Origin: Mycobacterium sp. DL440
GTDB lineage: Bacteria > Actinomycetota > Actinomycetes > Mycobacteriales > Mycobacteriaceae
Direction of reading: 5' to 3'
DNA: 64,000 nt
Assembly: GCF_011745145.1 (NCBI RefSeq)
Contig: NZ_CP050191.1
Location: forward strand, 4,642,180-4,706,179
Positions 12,181-20,992 of this stretch are shown here, piece by piece. Below the pieces are notes generated by a model. The model searched no databases and was not told the origin of the DNA. It worked only from the letters and a program-made list of their open reading frames with translations. Position numbers and translations under genes: made by a program. Every line of letters begins with the position of its first letter. The stretch's first letter is position 1.

Positions 12181-13190
12181 TGCGCGCCGCGGTCCTGCGT
12201 GACGGCCGGATGATCGTCCGTGATGACGTGCCCGAACCGGTGCCCGGCCCGGGGCAGGTGCTGGTCGAGGTGAAGGCCTGCGGAATCTGCGGGTCCGACC
12301 TGCATTTCGCCGCCCACGGCGCCGACATGCTGGCCGCGGGCGCCGACCTGGAGGGTGTGCCCGATATGGACATCGACCTGGCCGGCGATGTCTTCATGGG
12401 GCATGAGTTCAGCGCCGAGATCCTCGACGCCGGACCGGGAACCGAGGCACCCGCCCCCGGGACACTGGTGACCTCGGTGCCGGTGCTGATCTCGGCCGGC
12501 GGGATCGCGCCGATCGTGTACAGCAACACCACCGTCGGCGGGTATGCCGAGCGGATGCTGCTCTCCGCCCCGCTACTACTGCCGGTACCCAACGGTCTGA
12601 GCGCCGCACAGGCCGCGCTCACCGAACCGATGGCCGTCGGCCTGCATGCGGTCAACGCATCGCGCATCGAACCCGGCGAAACGGCACTCGTCGTCGGCTG
12701 CGGCCCCGTCGGCGTCGCGATCATCGCGGCACTGAAACTCCGGGGCGTGGAAACCATTGTGGCGTCGGACTTCTCCCCCACCCGCCGCGAACTCGCTGCC
12801 ACCATGGGCGCCCACATCACACTGGATCCGGCCGCGGATTCACCCTTCCATCAGTGCCAACCCACGGTGGTCTTCGAGGCGGTCGGCGCGCCCGGGATCA
12901 TCGACGACGTGCTGCGCCGCTCGCCCCCGGGCGCCCGTCTCGTGGTGGCCGGGGTCTGCATGCAGCCCGACACGGTGCATCCGTTCTACGCGATCACCAA
13001 ACAGATCAGCATCCAGTTCGTCTTCGGCTACGACCCGACCGAGTTCGCGAACTCGCTGCGTGCCATCGCCGAGGGGGAAATCGACGTCGTGCCGATGATC
13101 ACCGGGACCGTGAAGCTCGACGGGGTAGACGGCGCATTCGACGAACTCGCCTCCCCCGACCGGCACTGCAAGGTCCTGGTGACTCCGTGA
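12180..13190 (+). CDS. Zinc-type alcohol dehydrogenase (MDR family)
   Basis: A 336-residue medium-chain dehydrogenase. The catalytic zinc region CGICGSDLHF begins near residue 37 and FMGHEFSAEIL supplies the GHE motif. The nucleotide fold is marked by ALVVGCGPVGVAIIAALK. The four-cysteine structural zinc loop of classical ADHs is not seen: that part is replaced by a stretch around VYSNTTVGGYAERM. A 20-residue insert lies between the catalytic Cys and GHE (AHGADMLAAGADLEGVPDMD). It is the third gene of the ephA operon and takes the place occupied by esx/PE/PPE genes in M. tuberculosis. The substrate is unknown. Confidence 0.87.
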   Translation: MRAAVLRDGRMIVRDDVPEPVPGPGQVLVEVKACGICGSDLHFAAHGADMLAAGADLEGVPDMDIDLAGDVFMGHEFSAEILDAGPGTEAPAPGTLVTSVPVLISAGGIAPIVYSNTTVGGYAERMLLSAPLLLPVPNGLSAAQAALTEPMAVGLHAVNASRIEPGETALVVGCGPVGVAIIAALKLRGVETIVASDFSPTRRELAATMGAHITLDPAADSPFHQCQPTVVFEAVGAPGIIDDVLRRSPPGARLVVAGVCMQPDTVHPFYAITKQISIQFVFGYDPTEFANSLRAIAEGEIDVVPMITGTVKLDGVDGAFDELASPDRHCKVLVTP

Positions 13191-13198
13191 CGTCCCGG

Positions 13199-13204
13199 TA
13201 GGGT
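13199..13204 (+). promoter_or_regulatory. -10 box TAGGGT for leaderless lpqG-like mRNA
   Basis: TAGGGT lies 7 nt before the ATG at 13212, the spacing that puts the transcription start on the first base of the start codon. This fits the common mycobacterial leaderless pattern. It implies that the lipoprotein gene is transcribed independently of the ephA operon, whose last gene ends at 13190. Confidence 0.55.
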
Positions 13205-13211
13205 TTCAGTC

Positions 13212-13937
13212 ATGCCGATCGCCGGGAATGTGAAATTGCGGGTACTCGGCGTTGCCACGGCGGGATTGATCGCCGTCAGCGCAAGCGCGTGCGATGCGAC
13301 CTCAGGCCCCGCCGCGGGCGCACCGGACGGCGCCCGGCAGGTGACCGTCGTCGGATCCGGCCAGGTGCAGGGCGTGCCGGACACCCTGACCGCCGACGTG
13401 GCGATGGAGTTCACCGCGCCAGACGTGTCCGACGCCCTCAACCAGTCCAGCCAACGGCAGCAGGCCGTGATCGATGCGCTGGTCGGATCGGGCATCGACC
13501 GCAAGGACATCAGTACCACCCAGGTCAGCGTGCAACCGCAATTCACCGACAGCAAGATCTCGGGCTACCGGGCCAGCAATGCGATCAAGGTCAAGATCCG
13601 CGACACCGCCAAGGCGTCGGCGACCCTGGCCTTGATCGCCAGCACCGGAGGGGATGCCACCCGCATCAACTCGGTCGACTATTCGATCGAAGACGACTCA
13701 GACCTAGTGCGTGACGCTCGCGCCCGGGCATTCGACGACGCCAAGAACCGCGCCGAGCAGTACGCCGGATTGTCCGGACTGCACCTGGGCAAGGTGATCT
13801 CGATTTCCGAACAGACCGGTGGCTCGACCCCGCCCACACCCACCCCGATGCCGCGGGCGGCGATGCAGGCCGTCCCGCTGGAACCCGGTCAGCAGACGGT
13901 GGACTTCTCGGTGACGGTGATCTGGGAGCTCACCTAG
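13212..13937 (+). CDS. lpqG: SIMPL-domain lipoprotein, LpqG homologue
   Basis: A 241-residue exported protein. The N-terminus is a signal peptide ending at a lipobox-like VSASAC, so it is probably lipid-anchored at Cys27. The SIMPL (DUF541) domain follows, with VVGSGQVQGVPDTLTADVAMEF, QRQQAVIDALVGSGI and ARARAFDDAKNRAEQYA, plus a final VDFSVTVIWEL strand. Family members are periplasmic or envelope proteins of unknown biochemical function. It sits next to hpt as in M. tuberculosis, though an oxidoreductase gene is inserted between them here. Confidence 0.85.
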   Translation: MPIAGNVKLRVLGVATAGLIAVSASACDATSGPAAGAPDGARQVTVVGSGQVQGVPDTLTADVAMEFTAPDVSDALNQSSQRQQAVIDALVGSGIDRKDISTTQVSVQPQFTDSKISGYRASNAIKVKIRDTAKASATLALIASTGGDATRINSVDYSIEDDSDLVRDARARAFDDAKNRAEQYAGLSGLHLGKVISISEQTGGSTPPTPTPMPRAAMQAVPLEPGQQTVDFSVTVIWELT

Positions 13938-14030
13938 CCGGCTCACCCCCGCCGAAACCGCATTCCGGCAGCGAAAGTGCGAGTAAGGCACTGCTGGAAT
14001 GCCATTTCGGCGCAAAGGGGCTCAGCCGGC
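13937..14030. repeat. Long imperfect palindrome filling a convergent gap
   Basis: Two 22-nt arms, 13950-13971 and 13991-14012, are reverse complements except for three positions. They enclose a 19-nt loop containing gcgaaagtgcgagta. Outer arms GCCGGCT (13937-13943) and AGCCGGC (14024-14030), plus CCCC/GGGG, extend the symmetry over both flanking stop codons. There is no U-tract. It could act as a bidirectional terminator or mRNA-end stabiliser, or be a member of a dispersed palindromic repeat family. Confidence 0.7.
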
Positions 14031-16247
14031 GGGCGCAATGTCGACGGGAATGCCGTTGAGCACCGCGGTGCCCGACAGCGGATCCAGATGGGTGCCGTCG
14101 TTGAGCTGATTGACGTTGGCCCCGGGATGACTGGCCGCGAGCTGCTGACCGGTGCCGCCGCGGTCGTGACCCCAGCCGTGCGGCAGCGAGACCACGCCGC
14201 GCCGCATGCCGTCGTCCACCTCGATCGGGGCCAGCAGCTCACCGCCCGGACCCTTGATCACCGCGATGTCGGTGAGTCCCAGATCAGCCGCGTCGTCGGG
14301 GTGGATCTGCAGGGTGCACCGGTTGGAGCCGCCCGACAGTGCCGGGAGGTTGTGCATCCAGCTGTTGTTGGACCGCAGGTGACGTCGACCGATCAGCAGG
14401 AAGCCGCCTGCCGAGCGGCCGAGGGCGTCGCGCAGCCGCGCCACGTCGGCGACGATCGGATCCGGTGCGAGTTCGATTCGCCCACTTGGGGTTCGCAGGA
14501 TCTCGGGGATCCGTGGCTGTAGCGGCCCCAGGTCGATGCCGTGTGGGTTGGCTTTCAGCCGCTCCATGGTGAGCCCGTCGGGCCTGGCGCCGAAGGCGTC
14601 GCCGTAGGGCCCTATCCGCAGCGTCATGTCCAGGCGTCGTTCGTAGCCGGGCCCGTCGTACAGCATGGCGGTGAGCTCGTCGACGTTCCGCCCGGCCACC
14701 GGTGAATCGGGGTTGGCGGTCTCTTTCATCAGGGTCGTCGCGATCACCTGTGCGTCGACAAGTGCGGGATCACCGTCGGCGCCGATGCCGTAGAGGATGA
14801 GGGCGAGCCGGGACAGGATCTCGGGCTCGTCGGGCCGGCCGTCGAGCGGGAGCGCCGGCGACGAGTACCGCACATTGTTGCGGACCGCGAGGTTGTTCAG
14901 CGCGACGTCGAAGTGGGCGCTGCAGGCCGGCGGGGGCGGCGGCAGGATGACATCGGCGTGGCGGGTGGTCTCGTTGAGATAGGGGTCGACGCTCAGCATG
15001 AATTCGACGCTGTCGAGTGCCTTGTCGAGCCGGTCGCCGTCGGGCGCGGACAGCACCGGGTTTCCCGCGATGGTGATCATCGCCTTGATCTGCCCATCGC
15101 CCACGGTGTCGATCTCCTCGGCGAGTGCGGCGGCCGGCAGCTCGGAGAGCACTTCGGGATATCCCGAGACCCGGCTCGCCCACCGACCCGTCTTGAAGCC
15201 GCGACCCGGTTTCGGCGGACGCGGCGCGGGTGCCGCCGCGCCGAGCGCGAACATCGCCCCACCGGGGCGGTCGAGGTTCCCGGTGAGGATGTTGATCACG
15301 TCGACGAGCCAGCTGCCGATGGTCCCGAACTCGACAGTCGACGTACCGATCCGGCCGTAGACGGCCGCCGTCGGCGCCGCAGCGAGCTCGCGGGCCAGGT
15401 CCCGGATCTCGTCGGCGCCCACCCCGCAGGCCGCGGCGACAGCCTCGGGTGAGAACTCGTCGGCCAGCGTGCGGACCTCCTCGATGCCGGTGACGTGCTC
15501 GGCGAGTCCACCGAAATCGACGAGGTCCTCGCCGAACAGCACGTGCACGATCGCGAACAGCAGTGCCGCGTCGGTACCCGGCCGCGGCGCGAGGTGACGG
15601 TCGGCCAGTTCGGCGGTGCGGGTGCGGGCCGGGTCGATGACGGTGAGCCGCCCGCCGCGCTTGCGCAGAGCCCGCAGCTTGCCGGGGAAATCGGCGGCGG
15701 TGGCCAGGCTGCCGTTGGACACCATCGGATTCGCGCCGATGATCACCAGATAGTCGGTGCGGTCGAGATCCGGCACGGTGAACGCGACCGGGCTGCCGAA
15801 CATCAGGCCGAGCGCGACGTGCTTGGGCATCTGATCGAGCGTGCTGGCGCTGAACACCTGCCGGGTGCCCAGGCCCTTGATGATCAGCGGCGCATACAGG
15901 CTGCCCGCGATGGTGTGCGCGTTCGGATTACCGAGGTACACCCCGACCGAGGATCCGCCGTACTCGCCGATCACCGCGCCGAGGCGCTCGGCCACGACCG
16001 CGTACGCCTCATCCCAGGTGGCCTCGGTCAGCACCCCGTCGCGCCGGACCAAGGGGCGCGTCAGCCGGTCCGGATCGTTGTCGAGCTCGCCGAAGCTCGC
16101 GCCCTTCGGACAGATGAATCCGGCGCTGAACACGTCGTCACGATCACCGCGAGCAGCGGTCACCCGGCCGTCGGAGATGGTAAGTGTCAGGCCGCAGGTG
16201 GCCTCACAGAAGGGGCAGATCCGCAGGGCAGTGCAGGTGTCAGCCAT
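14022..16247 (-). CDS. Molybdopterin-dependent oxidoreductase (FdhF/BisC-like)
   Basis: The 741-residue protein belongs to the bis-MGD molybdoenzyme superfamily. The N-terminus carries a 4Fe-4S cysteine motif, CPFCEATCG with a distant fourth Cys in FICPKG. Cofactor-binding regions include YLGNPNAHTIAG, DYLVIIGANPM and RLTVIDPARTRTAELAD. The C-terminal MopB domain has NNSWMHNLPAL and VSLPHGWGHD. No selenocysteine or obvious active-site Cys is seen where formate dehydrogenases have one (the local text is VFSASTLDQMPKH). A role in formate oxidation is therefore uncertain. There is no signal peptide, so it is cytoplasmic. No partner subunits or FdhD lie next to it. Confidence 0.85.
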   Translation of the reverse strand: MADTCTALRICPFCEATCGLTLTISDGRVTAARGDRDDVFSAGFICPKGASFGELDNDPDRLTRPLVRRDGVLTEATWDEAYAVVAERLGAVIGEYGGSSVGVYLGNPNAHTIAGSLYAPLIIKGLGTRQVFSASTLDQMPKHVALGLMFGSPVAFTVPDLDRTDYLVIIGANPMVSNGSLATAADFPGKLRALRKRGGRLTVIDPARTRTAELADRHLAPRPGTDAALLFAIVHVLFGEDLVDFGGLAEHVTGIEEVRTLADEFSPEAVAAACGVGADEIRDLARELAAAPTAAVYGRIGTSTVEFGTIGSWLVDVINILTGNLDRPGGAMFALGAAAPAPRPPKPGRGFKTGRWASRVSGYPEVLSELPAAALAEEIDTVGDGQIKAMITIAGNPVLSAPDGDRLDKALDSVEFMLSVDPYLNETTRHADVILPPPPPACSAHFDVALNNLAVRNNVRYSSPALPLDGRPDEPEILSRLALILYGIGADGDPALVDAQVIATTLMKETANPDSPVAGRNVDELTAMLYDGPGYERRLDMTLRIGPYGDAFGARPDGLTMERLKANPHGIDLGPLQPRIPEILRTPSGRIELAPDPIVADVARLRDALGRSAGGFLLIGRRHLRSNNSWMHNLPALSGGSNRCTLQIHPDDAADLGLTDIAVIKGPGGELLAPIEVDDGMRRGVVSLPHGWGHDRGGTGQQLAASHPGANVNQLNDGTHLDPLSGTAVLNGIPVDIAPAG

Positions 16248-16280
16248 GCCCAGAATTGTGCGCCGGACCCCGGCCTTTTG

Positions 16281-16321
16281 TAAGCCTCCGGCTTAGTGCC
16301 AGTTCGTAAGCCTTCGGCTTA
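16281..16321. terminator. Two tandem UUCG-type hairpins after hpt
   Basis: TAAGCCTCCGGCTTA (16281-16295) and TAAGCCTTCGGCTTA (16307-16321) are near-identical 15-nt hairpins 26 nt apart. The second includes the hpt stop codon (tta on the plus strand). On the minus strand they follow the hpt coding sequence, with a short A-rich rather than U-rich tail. They probably terminate or stabilise the 3' end of the hpt transcript. Confidence 0.5.
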
Positions 16322-16897
16322 AGGCCCTTCGTACACCTTTGGATCGAGAGTGCCGATGTAGGGCAGGTCGCGGTAGCGCTCGGCGAAGTCCAGCCCGTAG
16401 CCGACGACGAACTCGTTGGGGATGTCGAAGCCCACATAGGCGACGTCGAGCTCGGTCTTGACGGCCTCGGGCTTACGCAGCAGCGTGCACACCCGCAGCG
16501 AGCGCGGGTGACGCGTGGCCAGGTTGCGCAGCAACCAGGACAAGGTCAGCCCCGAGTCGATGATGTCCTCGACGATCAGCACGTCGCGGTCGTTGATGTC
16601 GCGGTCGAGGTCTTTGAGGATGCGCACCACACCCGAGGACGACGTGGACGAACCGTAGGAGCTGACCGCCATGAACTCCAGCTGCGTGGGCAGCGGGATG
16701 GTCCGGGCCAGATCGGTGACGAACATGACCGCGCCCTTGAGCACGGTGACCAAAAGCAGGTCGTCGTTCCCCAGGTCGTTGCGGTACTGCTCGGCGATCA
16801 TCTCGGCGAGTTCGACGGTGCGGGTCCGGATCTGCTCCTCGGACAACAGCACCGATTTGATGTCTCCCGCGTACAGCTCGGCAGAGTCGACAGCCAC
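16319..16897 (-). CDS. hpt: Hypoxanthine-guanine phosphoribosyltransferase
   Basis: Hpt salvages hypoxanthine and guanine to IMP and GMP using PRPP. The PRPP-binding signature [17 protein letters not shown], the [17 protein letters not shown] segment, the flexible-loop [11 protein letters not shown] and the terminal [17 protein letters not shown] are all intact. I use the GTG at 16897 (192 residues, N-terminus beginning [14 protein letters not shown]), because the family similarity begins there. A TTG at 16933, just after the tilS stop, would add 12 residues. It is downstream of tilS in the same orientation, as in most actinobacteria, upstream of ftsH in many genomes but not here. Confidence 0.95.
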   Translation of the reverse strand: MAVDSAELYAGDIKSVLLSEEQIRTRTVELAEMIAEQYRNDLGNDDLLLVTVLKGAVMFVTDLARTIPLPTQLEFMAVSSYGSSTSSSGVVRILKDLDRDINDRDVLIVEDIIDSGLTLSWLLRNLATRHPRSLRVCTLLRKPEAVKTELDVAYVGFDIPNEFVVGYGLDFAERYRDLPYIGTLDPKVYEGP

Positions 16898-16942
16898 TCC
16901 GACAGCGTGCCACGTGAGAGGGCCGCTTTCCAACGCGGATCG

Positions 16943-17902
16943 CTAGACCGGTTCGGTGTGCATCGTCAGCACGCCGCCGCGCCGCGCCGCGAACAACCGC
17001 TGTTTGCGCAGCCCGGACCCGACGGCCACGCCGCCCTGCCCGCGCCAGGCCGTCACGAGCCGGTCGACCCCACGGATCTGGATGTCGGTCAGATCACACG
17101 CGCCGCCGTCCAGCAACCAGGCCCGGATCACCCGGCGCCGCACGGCGTCGGGCAACACCGACAACCGGGCAGTGTCCAGACCGCCGGCCTCGGTGCGCGT
17201 CCCGGCCAGGGCCTCGCCGGCCAGGGCGTCGAGCGTCTCGGTGTCCTCCCGCAGCGCGGTGGCGGTGCGGGCCAGGGCCTCGGCCACGCCACCGCCGAGC
17301 ACGTCCTCCAGCAGCGGCAGCACCTCGTGCCGCAGCCGGACCCGGGTGAACCGGGGTTCGGTGTTGTGTGGGTCCTGCCACGGTGTGAGGCCGAGTTCGT
17401 CGCAGCCCGCACGGGTCAGCGTGCGCCGTACCCCCAGCAGCGGCCGGTGCCACGGCGGGTCGTGGGGGCGCATCCCGGCGATCGAGCGGGCACCCGATCC
17501 GCGGCCCAGCCCCAGCAGCACCGTCTCGGCCTGGTCGTCGAGGGTGTGGCCCAGCAGTACCGGTGCGCCGTCGCGGGCCGCGTCCAGGGCCGCATAGCGC
17601 GCCTCGCGCGCGGCGGCCTCGGGGCCGCCGGACCGGCCGACATCGACTGAAAGAACTTGAGCTGCAACACATCCCAACGCCATCGCCTGGCCGCGCGCAG
17701 CGTCGGCAACCGCATCCGACGCCGCTTGCAGTCGGTGGTCGACGATCAGCGCAGTGGTGGGCCGCAACTCCGCGGCAACCGCGGTCAGCGCCAGGGAGTC
17801 CGGGCCGCCGGACAGAGCCACGCACCAATTCTCGCCGTCGATCCGCTCGCCGGCGCCCGCCACCGTTTGCCGCAGCGCGGCTACAGCACCCGATCGATCC
17901 AT
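16943..17902 (-). CDS. tilS: tRNA(Ile)-lysidine synthase
   Basis: TilS attaches lysine to C34 of the minor tRNA-Ile(CAU), changing its specificity to AUA codons. The PP-loop motif SGGPDS is at residues 31-36, followed by LIVDHRLQ, GHTLDDQAETVLLGL and RGSGARSIAGM, which form the ATP and tRNA-binding core. At 319 residues it is the short form, lacking the C-terminal domain of E. coli TilS, as in other mycobacteria. It overlaps the upstream protease gene by 22 nt. Confidence 0.95.
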   Translation of the reverse strand: MDRSGAVAALRQTVAGAGERIDGENWCVALSGGPDSLALTAVAAELRPTTALIVDHRLQAASDAVADAARGQAMALGCVAAQVLSVDVGRSGGPEAAAREARYAALDAARDGAPVLLGHTLDDQAETVLLGLGRGSGARSIAGMRPHDPPWHRPLLGVRRTLTRAGCDELGLTPWQDPHNTEPRFTRVRLRHEVLPLLEDVLGGGVAEALARTATALREDTETLDALAGEALAGTRTEAGGLDTARLSVLPDAVRRRVIRAWLLDGGACDLTDIQIRGVDRLVTAWRGQGGVAVGSGLRKQRLFAARRGGVLTMHTEPV

Positions 17903-18948
17903 CGTTGCGGTTCGTCGATCTCGTCGGGTAGCGGCAGGGTGTCGGGGCTCGACCAGATGGTGTTGAACCGGGCCATCCCCACGGTCGTGACCACGTGGTC
18001 GACGAACGCCTTACCCCGGGTGTACTGGCTGATCTTGGCGTCGAAGCCCAGCAGTGCGCGCACCAACCGTTGCAGCGGCGGCTGTTTGCGCTGCCTGCGT
18101 TCGTCGAAGCGACGCCGGATGGTCGACACGGTGGGCACCACCACCGGGCCGACGGCGTCCATCACGTGGTCGGCGTGCCCCTCCAGCAGGGTGCCCAGCA
18201 CCAGCAGCTGGTCCAGGGCACGACGCTGGGGCTCGGCCTGCACGGCACGCATCAGGCCGAGCACACCGGTCGAATTGGGGTCCGGCGTCGCCCCATTGCG
18301 CTGATTCCGGACAAACTCCGCGAGCCGCCCCACCATCTCGGTCACGTCCTCGCCGGCATCCTGGGTCAGCACCGCCAGGGCCTGTGACATGTGATCGGCC
18401 AGCCAGGGATTGGCCCGGAACTGCACCCGGTGGGTGACCTCGTGCAGGCACACCCACAGCCGGAAATCCGCTGGGGTGACGCGCAACTGACGTTCCACCG
18501 CGATGACGTTGGGATACACCAGCAGCAGCTCGCCACCGTCGGGGCCGAACGGGTCGTACTGGCCGAGGATGCCCGTGGAGATGAATGCCAGCACGGCGCC
18601 GGTCTGCGCCCCGGTCACCCGTCCGGTGATGAATCCTGGCTTTTGTGAATCACTTTCGTCACCGGATTCAGCTCCGGTGGTCATCACCCGCATGGAACGG
18701 GTGGCCGCACGAATCCACTCGGGACGATCCACCACACGGGCCTCGGGTACCTCCGCACCCTCGATCAGACCCGTCACCTCGCGCACCGGCAGCTCGGCGG
18801 CCTTCGAACTCTCCGAGAGCTGCTCGATCACCTGGTTGCGGGTGTAGTCCGTGGACGCCGGAGCCTGCCGGGCCAACTTCGCCCCGACCGTCGCGGCGAA
18901 GTCCCAGTCGACCGCGCGGCCCGCGGTCATGGCGTCCCGATCGCTCAT
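17881..18948 (-). CDS. Zinc-dependent metalloprotease-like protein, Rv3626c family
   Basis: The ATG at 18948 overlaps the dacB stop (ATGA), giving 355 residues; an upstream ATG at 18963 would run into dacB. The family marker is the zinc motif HEVTH at residues 169-173 inside LWVCLHEVTHRVQF. ARVVDRPEWI near residue 70 and GHADHVMDAVGP near residue 270 are also typical of the actinobacterial zinc-dependent metalloprotease/F420-associated family. It has no signal peptide. Peptidase activity is predicted, not established, and substrates are unknown. The linkage dacB-protease-tilS-hpt is conserved. Confidence 0.87.
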   Translation of the reverse strand: MSDRDAMTAGRAVDWDFAATVGAKLARQAPASTDYTRNQVIEQLSESSKAAELPVREVTGLIEGAEVPEARVVDRPEWIRAATRSMRVMTTGAESGDESDSQKPGFITGRVTGAQTGAVLAFISTGILGQYDPFGPDGGELLLVYPNVIAVERQLRVTPADFRLWVCLHEVTHRVQFRANPWLADHMSQALAVLTQDAGEDVTEMVGRLAEFVRNQRNGATPDPNSTGVLGLMRAVQAEPQRRALDQLLVLGTLLEGHADHVMDAVGPVVVPTVSTIRRRFDERRQRKQPPLQRLVRALLGFDAKISQYTRGKAFVDHVVTTVGMARFNTIWSSPDTLPLPDEIDEPQRWIDRVL

Positions 18949-20327
18949 GTGCCACATCCGCATGACCGCAGCACCGCGGCCAGCTCATCGATCGCGGTAC
19001 GGCCCGTCGGGCCCGCGTTGTTCGAGATCAGTGCGAACGTCAGCACCCGGCCGTTGTCGTCGGTGACGATGCCGGCCAGCGCATTGGTCCCGGTCAGCGA
19101 TCCGGTCTTGGCCCGCAGCCAGCCCGCGGCGTCACGCCCGGCGTCGGTGTCGAGGTAGCGGTTGGACAGCGTGCCGCTGCCACCTGCGATGGGCAGCAGA
19201 TCCACCAGCGGCCGCATGGCGGGTTCGGTGTTGCCTGCCGCGATGTTGACCACCTCGTCGAGGATCCGGGCGGTCAGCCGGTCGTCAGTCGACAGGCCGC
19301 TGGAATCGACCAGTTTGGCGGCCGACATGTCGATGCCGACGCCCTCGAGTTGGCTTGTCACGGCGTCGACGCCACCGTCGAAACTCTGTGGCCGGTGCAG
19401 TTGAGCGGCGACCTCGCGGGCGATCGACTCGGCCATCACGTTGTCGGATTCGTTCATCATCTGGCGCAGCCGCTCGATGAGGGGGGCGGACTGCACCGCG
19501 GCGATCTGCCTGCCGCCCGAGACCTCGGTGGGAAGGACCGTCACCGTCGCGGGGTCCACCCGCAGGGCGGTGGCCAGGGCCCGGCCGGCGTCGAGCGCCG
19601 GTGTGGTCGACCGTCTGGATTCCACCGTCGTCGGCTGGATACGTCCGCCGTCGAGCATCACCGGTTCCATCGGTGCGATGTCACCGCCCTCGATATCGGC
19701 GGGATCCCAGCCCGGCGCCATCGTCGGGCCGCTGTAGTCGCTGGTGTCCACCCGCACCGCGGTGACCGTGATACCGCTGCCGCGCACCTGCTCGGCCAGG
19801 TCACTGATCCGGGCCGCACCCTTGTACCAGGTGTCGGTGTCATCGGGCGCCGCTGAGAGCGTGGTGTCCCCGCCGCCCTTGAGCACCACCAGACCGGGCT
19901 GCGAGTCGACGGCCAGGACCGTGGTGGCCAGCCGGGCGTTGCGGTCCAGCGTGAGCAGTGCGGCGGCCGTCGTCAGCACCTTGTTGACCGAGGCCGGCTG
20001 CATCGGCACCCCGGAATTCTGTTCCCACAGTTCGGCGCCGGTCTCGCCGTCGGTGATCCGGCCGGTCACCTCACCGAGATCGGGATTCGCCAGCGCCGGT
20101 GCCAGCGCCGCGATCAGGCCGCTCACGGTCGGAGTCGGCGCCGACATGTCCACCGGGACGATCCCCGGGCTGGCAGTCGCCGGGGAAGGCGCAGGCGTGA
20201 CCGCCGCGGCATCGCTGGAGCGGTGCCCGGTGAGCACGGCAGCAAGCGCGACGACGCCGGCGACCAGCACCAGGACCACGACGCCAACCGCCACATGGGT
20301 GGACTGCCGCCACCGAGTGGGCCGCAT
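18945..20327 (-). CDS. dacB: D-alanyl-D-alanine carboxypeptidase/endopeptidase, PBP4 family
   Basis: A class C penicillin-binding protein trimming or cleaving peptidoglycan crosslinks. I start at the ATG at 20327, preceded by AGGAG, giving 460 residues; longer readings cross the divergent promoter. An N-terminal membrane anchor lies at residues about 11-32. The catalytic set is intact: SVNK at 113-116, SDN at 294-296 and KTG at 407-409, with a large insert between the first two motifs as in peptidase family S13. The protein would face the periplasm. It is divergent from ppa. Confidence 0.93.
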   Translation of the reverse strand: MRPTRWRQSTHVAVGVVVLVLVAGVVALAAVLTGHRSSDAAAVTPAPSPATASPGIVPVDMSAPTPTVSGLIAALAPALANPDLGEVTGRITDGETGAELWEQNSGVPMQPASVNKVLTTAAALLTLDRNARLATTVLAVDSQPGLVVLKGGGDTTLSAAPDDTDTWYKGAARISDLAEQVRGSGITVTAVRVDTSDYSGPTMAPGWDPADIEGGDIAPMEPVMLDGGRIQPTTVESRRSTTPALDAGRALATALRVDPATVTVLPTEVSGGRQIAAVQSAPLIERLRQMMNESDNVMAESIAREVAAQLHRPQSFDGGVDAVTSQLEGVGIDMSAAKLVDSSGLSTDDRLTARILDEVVNIAAGNTEPAMRPLVDLLPIAGGSGTLSNRYLDTDAGRDAAGWLRAKTGSLTGTNALAGIVTDDNGRVLTFALISNNAGPTGRTAIDELAAVLRSCGCGT

Positions 20328-20454
20328 ATTTCTCCTGCTCTGCCGGTGGTGGGGACGAGCCACCCGTTTAGGCCAGACTATCGCTCGATTAGGGTTGACC
20401 CGCGTCGTCGCCCGACGACCCAAGACTGACCGCAGATGCGAAGGAGCCGCGACG

Positions 20455-20943
20455 GTGAAGTTCGACGTCGTCATCGAGATCCCGAAGGGTTCGCGCAACA
20501 AGTACGAGATTGACCACGAGACCGGCCGGGTCAAGCTCGACCGCTACCTCTACACATCGTTCGGTTATCCCGCCGACTACGGGTTCTTCGAGGACACCCT
20601 CGGCGAGGACGGCGATCCGCTGGATGCGCTGGTGCTGCTGCCCGAGTCGGTCTTCCCCGGCTGCACGGTCGAGGCCCGCCCGGTTGCGATGTTCAAGATG
20701 ACCGACGAGGCCGGCGGCGACGACAAGTTGCTGTGCGTGCCCGCCGGGGATCCGCGCTGGGACCACATCCAGGACCTCGGCGACGTGCCGCAGTTCGAAC
20801 TCGACGCCATCAAGCACTTCTTCGTGCACTACAAGGATCTCGAGCCCGGCAAGTTCGTCAACACCGCCGACTGGGTGGGCCGCGAAGAGGCCGAAGCCGA
20901 GCTGCAGCGTTCGGTCGAGCGGTTCAAGAGCTCAGATCACTGA
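20455..20943 (+). CDS. ppa: Inorganic pyrophosphatase (soluble, family I)
   Basis: Ppa hydrolyses pyrophosphate and pulls biosynthetic reactions forward. The 162-residue protein starts at a GTG with AAGGAG about 9 nt upstream. The signature metal-binding segment is [12 protein letters not shown] (three aspartates), preceded by [26 protein letters not shown] and [13 protein letters not shown] complete the active site. A short hairpin, CACGGGG-TAACT-CCCCTGTG, lies 12 nt after the stop and may end the transcript. Confidence 0.97.
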   Translation: MKFDVVIEIPKGSRNKYEIDHETGRVKLDRYLYTSFGYPADYGFFEDTLGEDGDPLDALVLLPESVFPGCTVEARPVAMFKMTDEAGGDDKLLCVPAGDPRWDHIQDLGDVPQFELDAIKHFFVHYKDLEPGKFVNTADWVGREEAEAELQRSVERFKSSDH

Positions 20944-20992
20944 ATTTGCCTGGCTGTAACACGGGGTAACTCCCCTGTGCTCTGCGCCTTTC

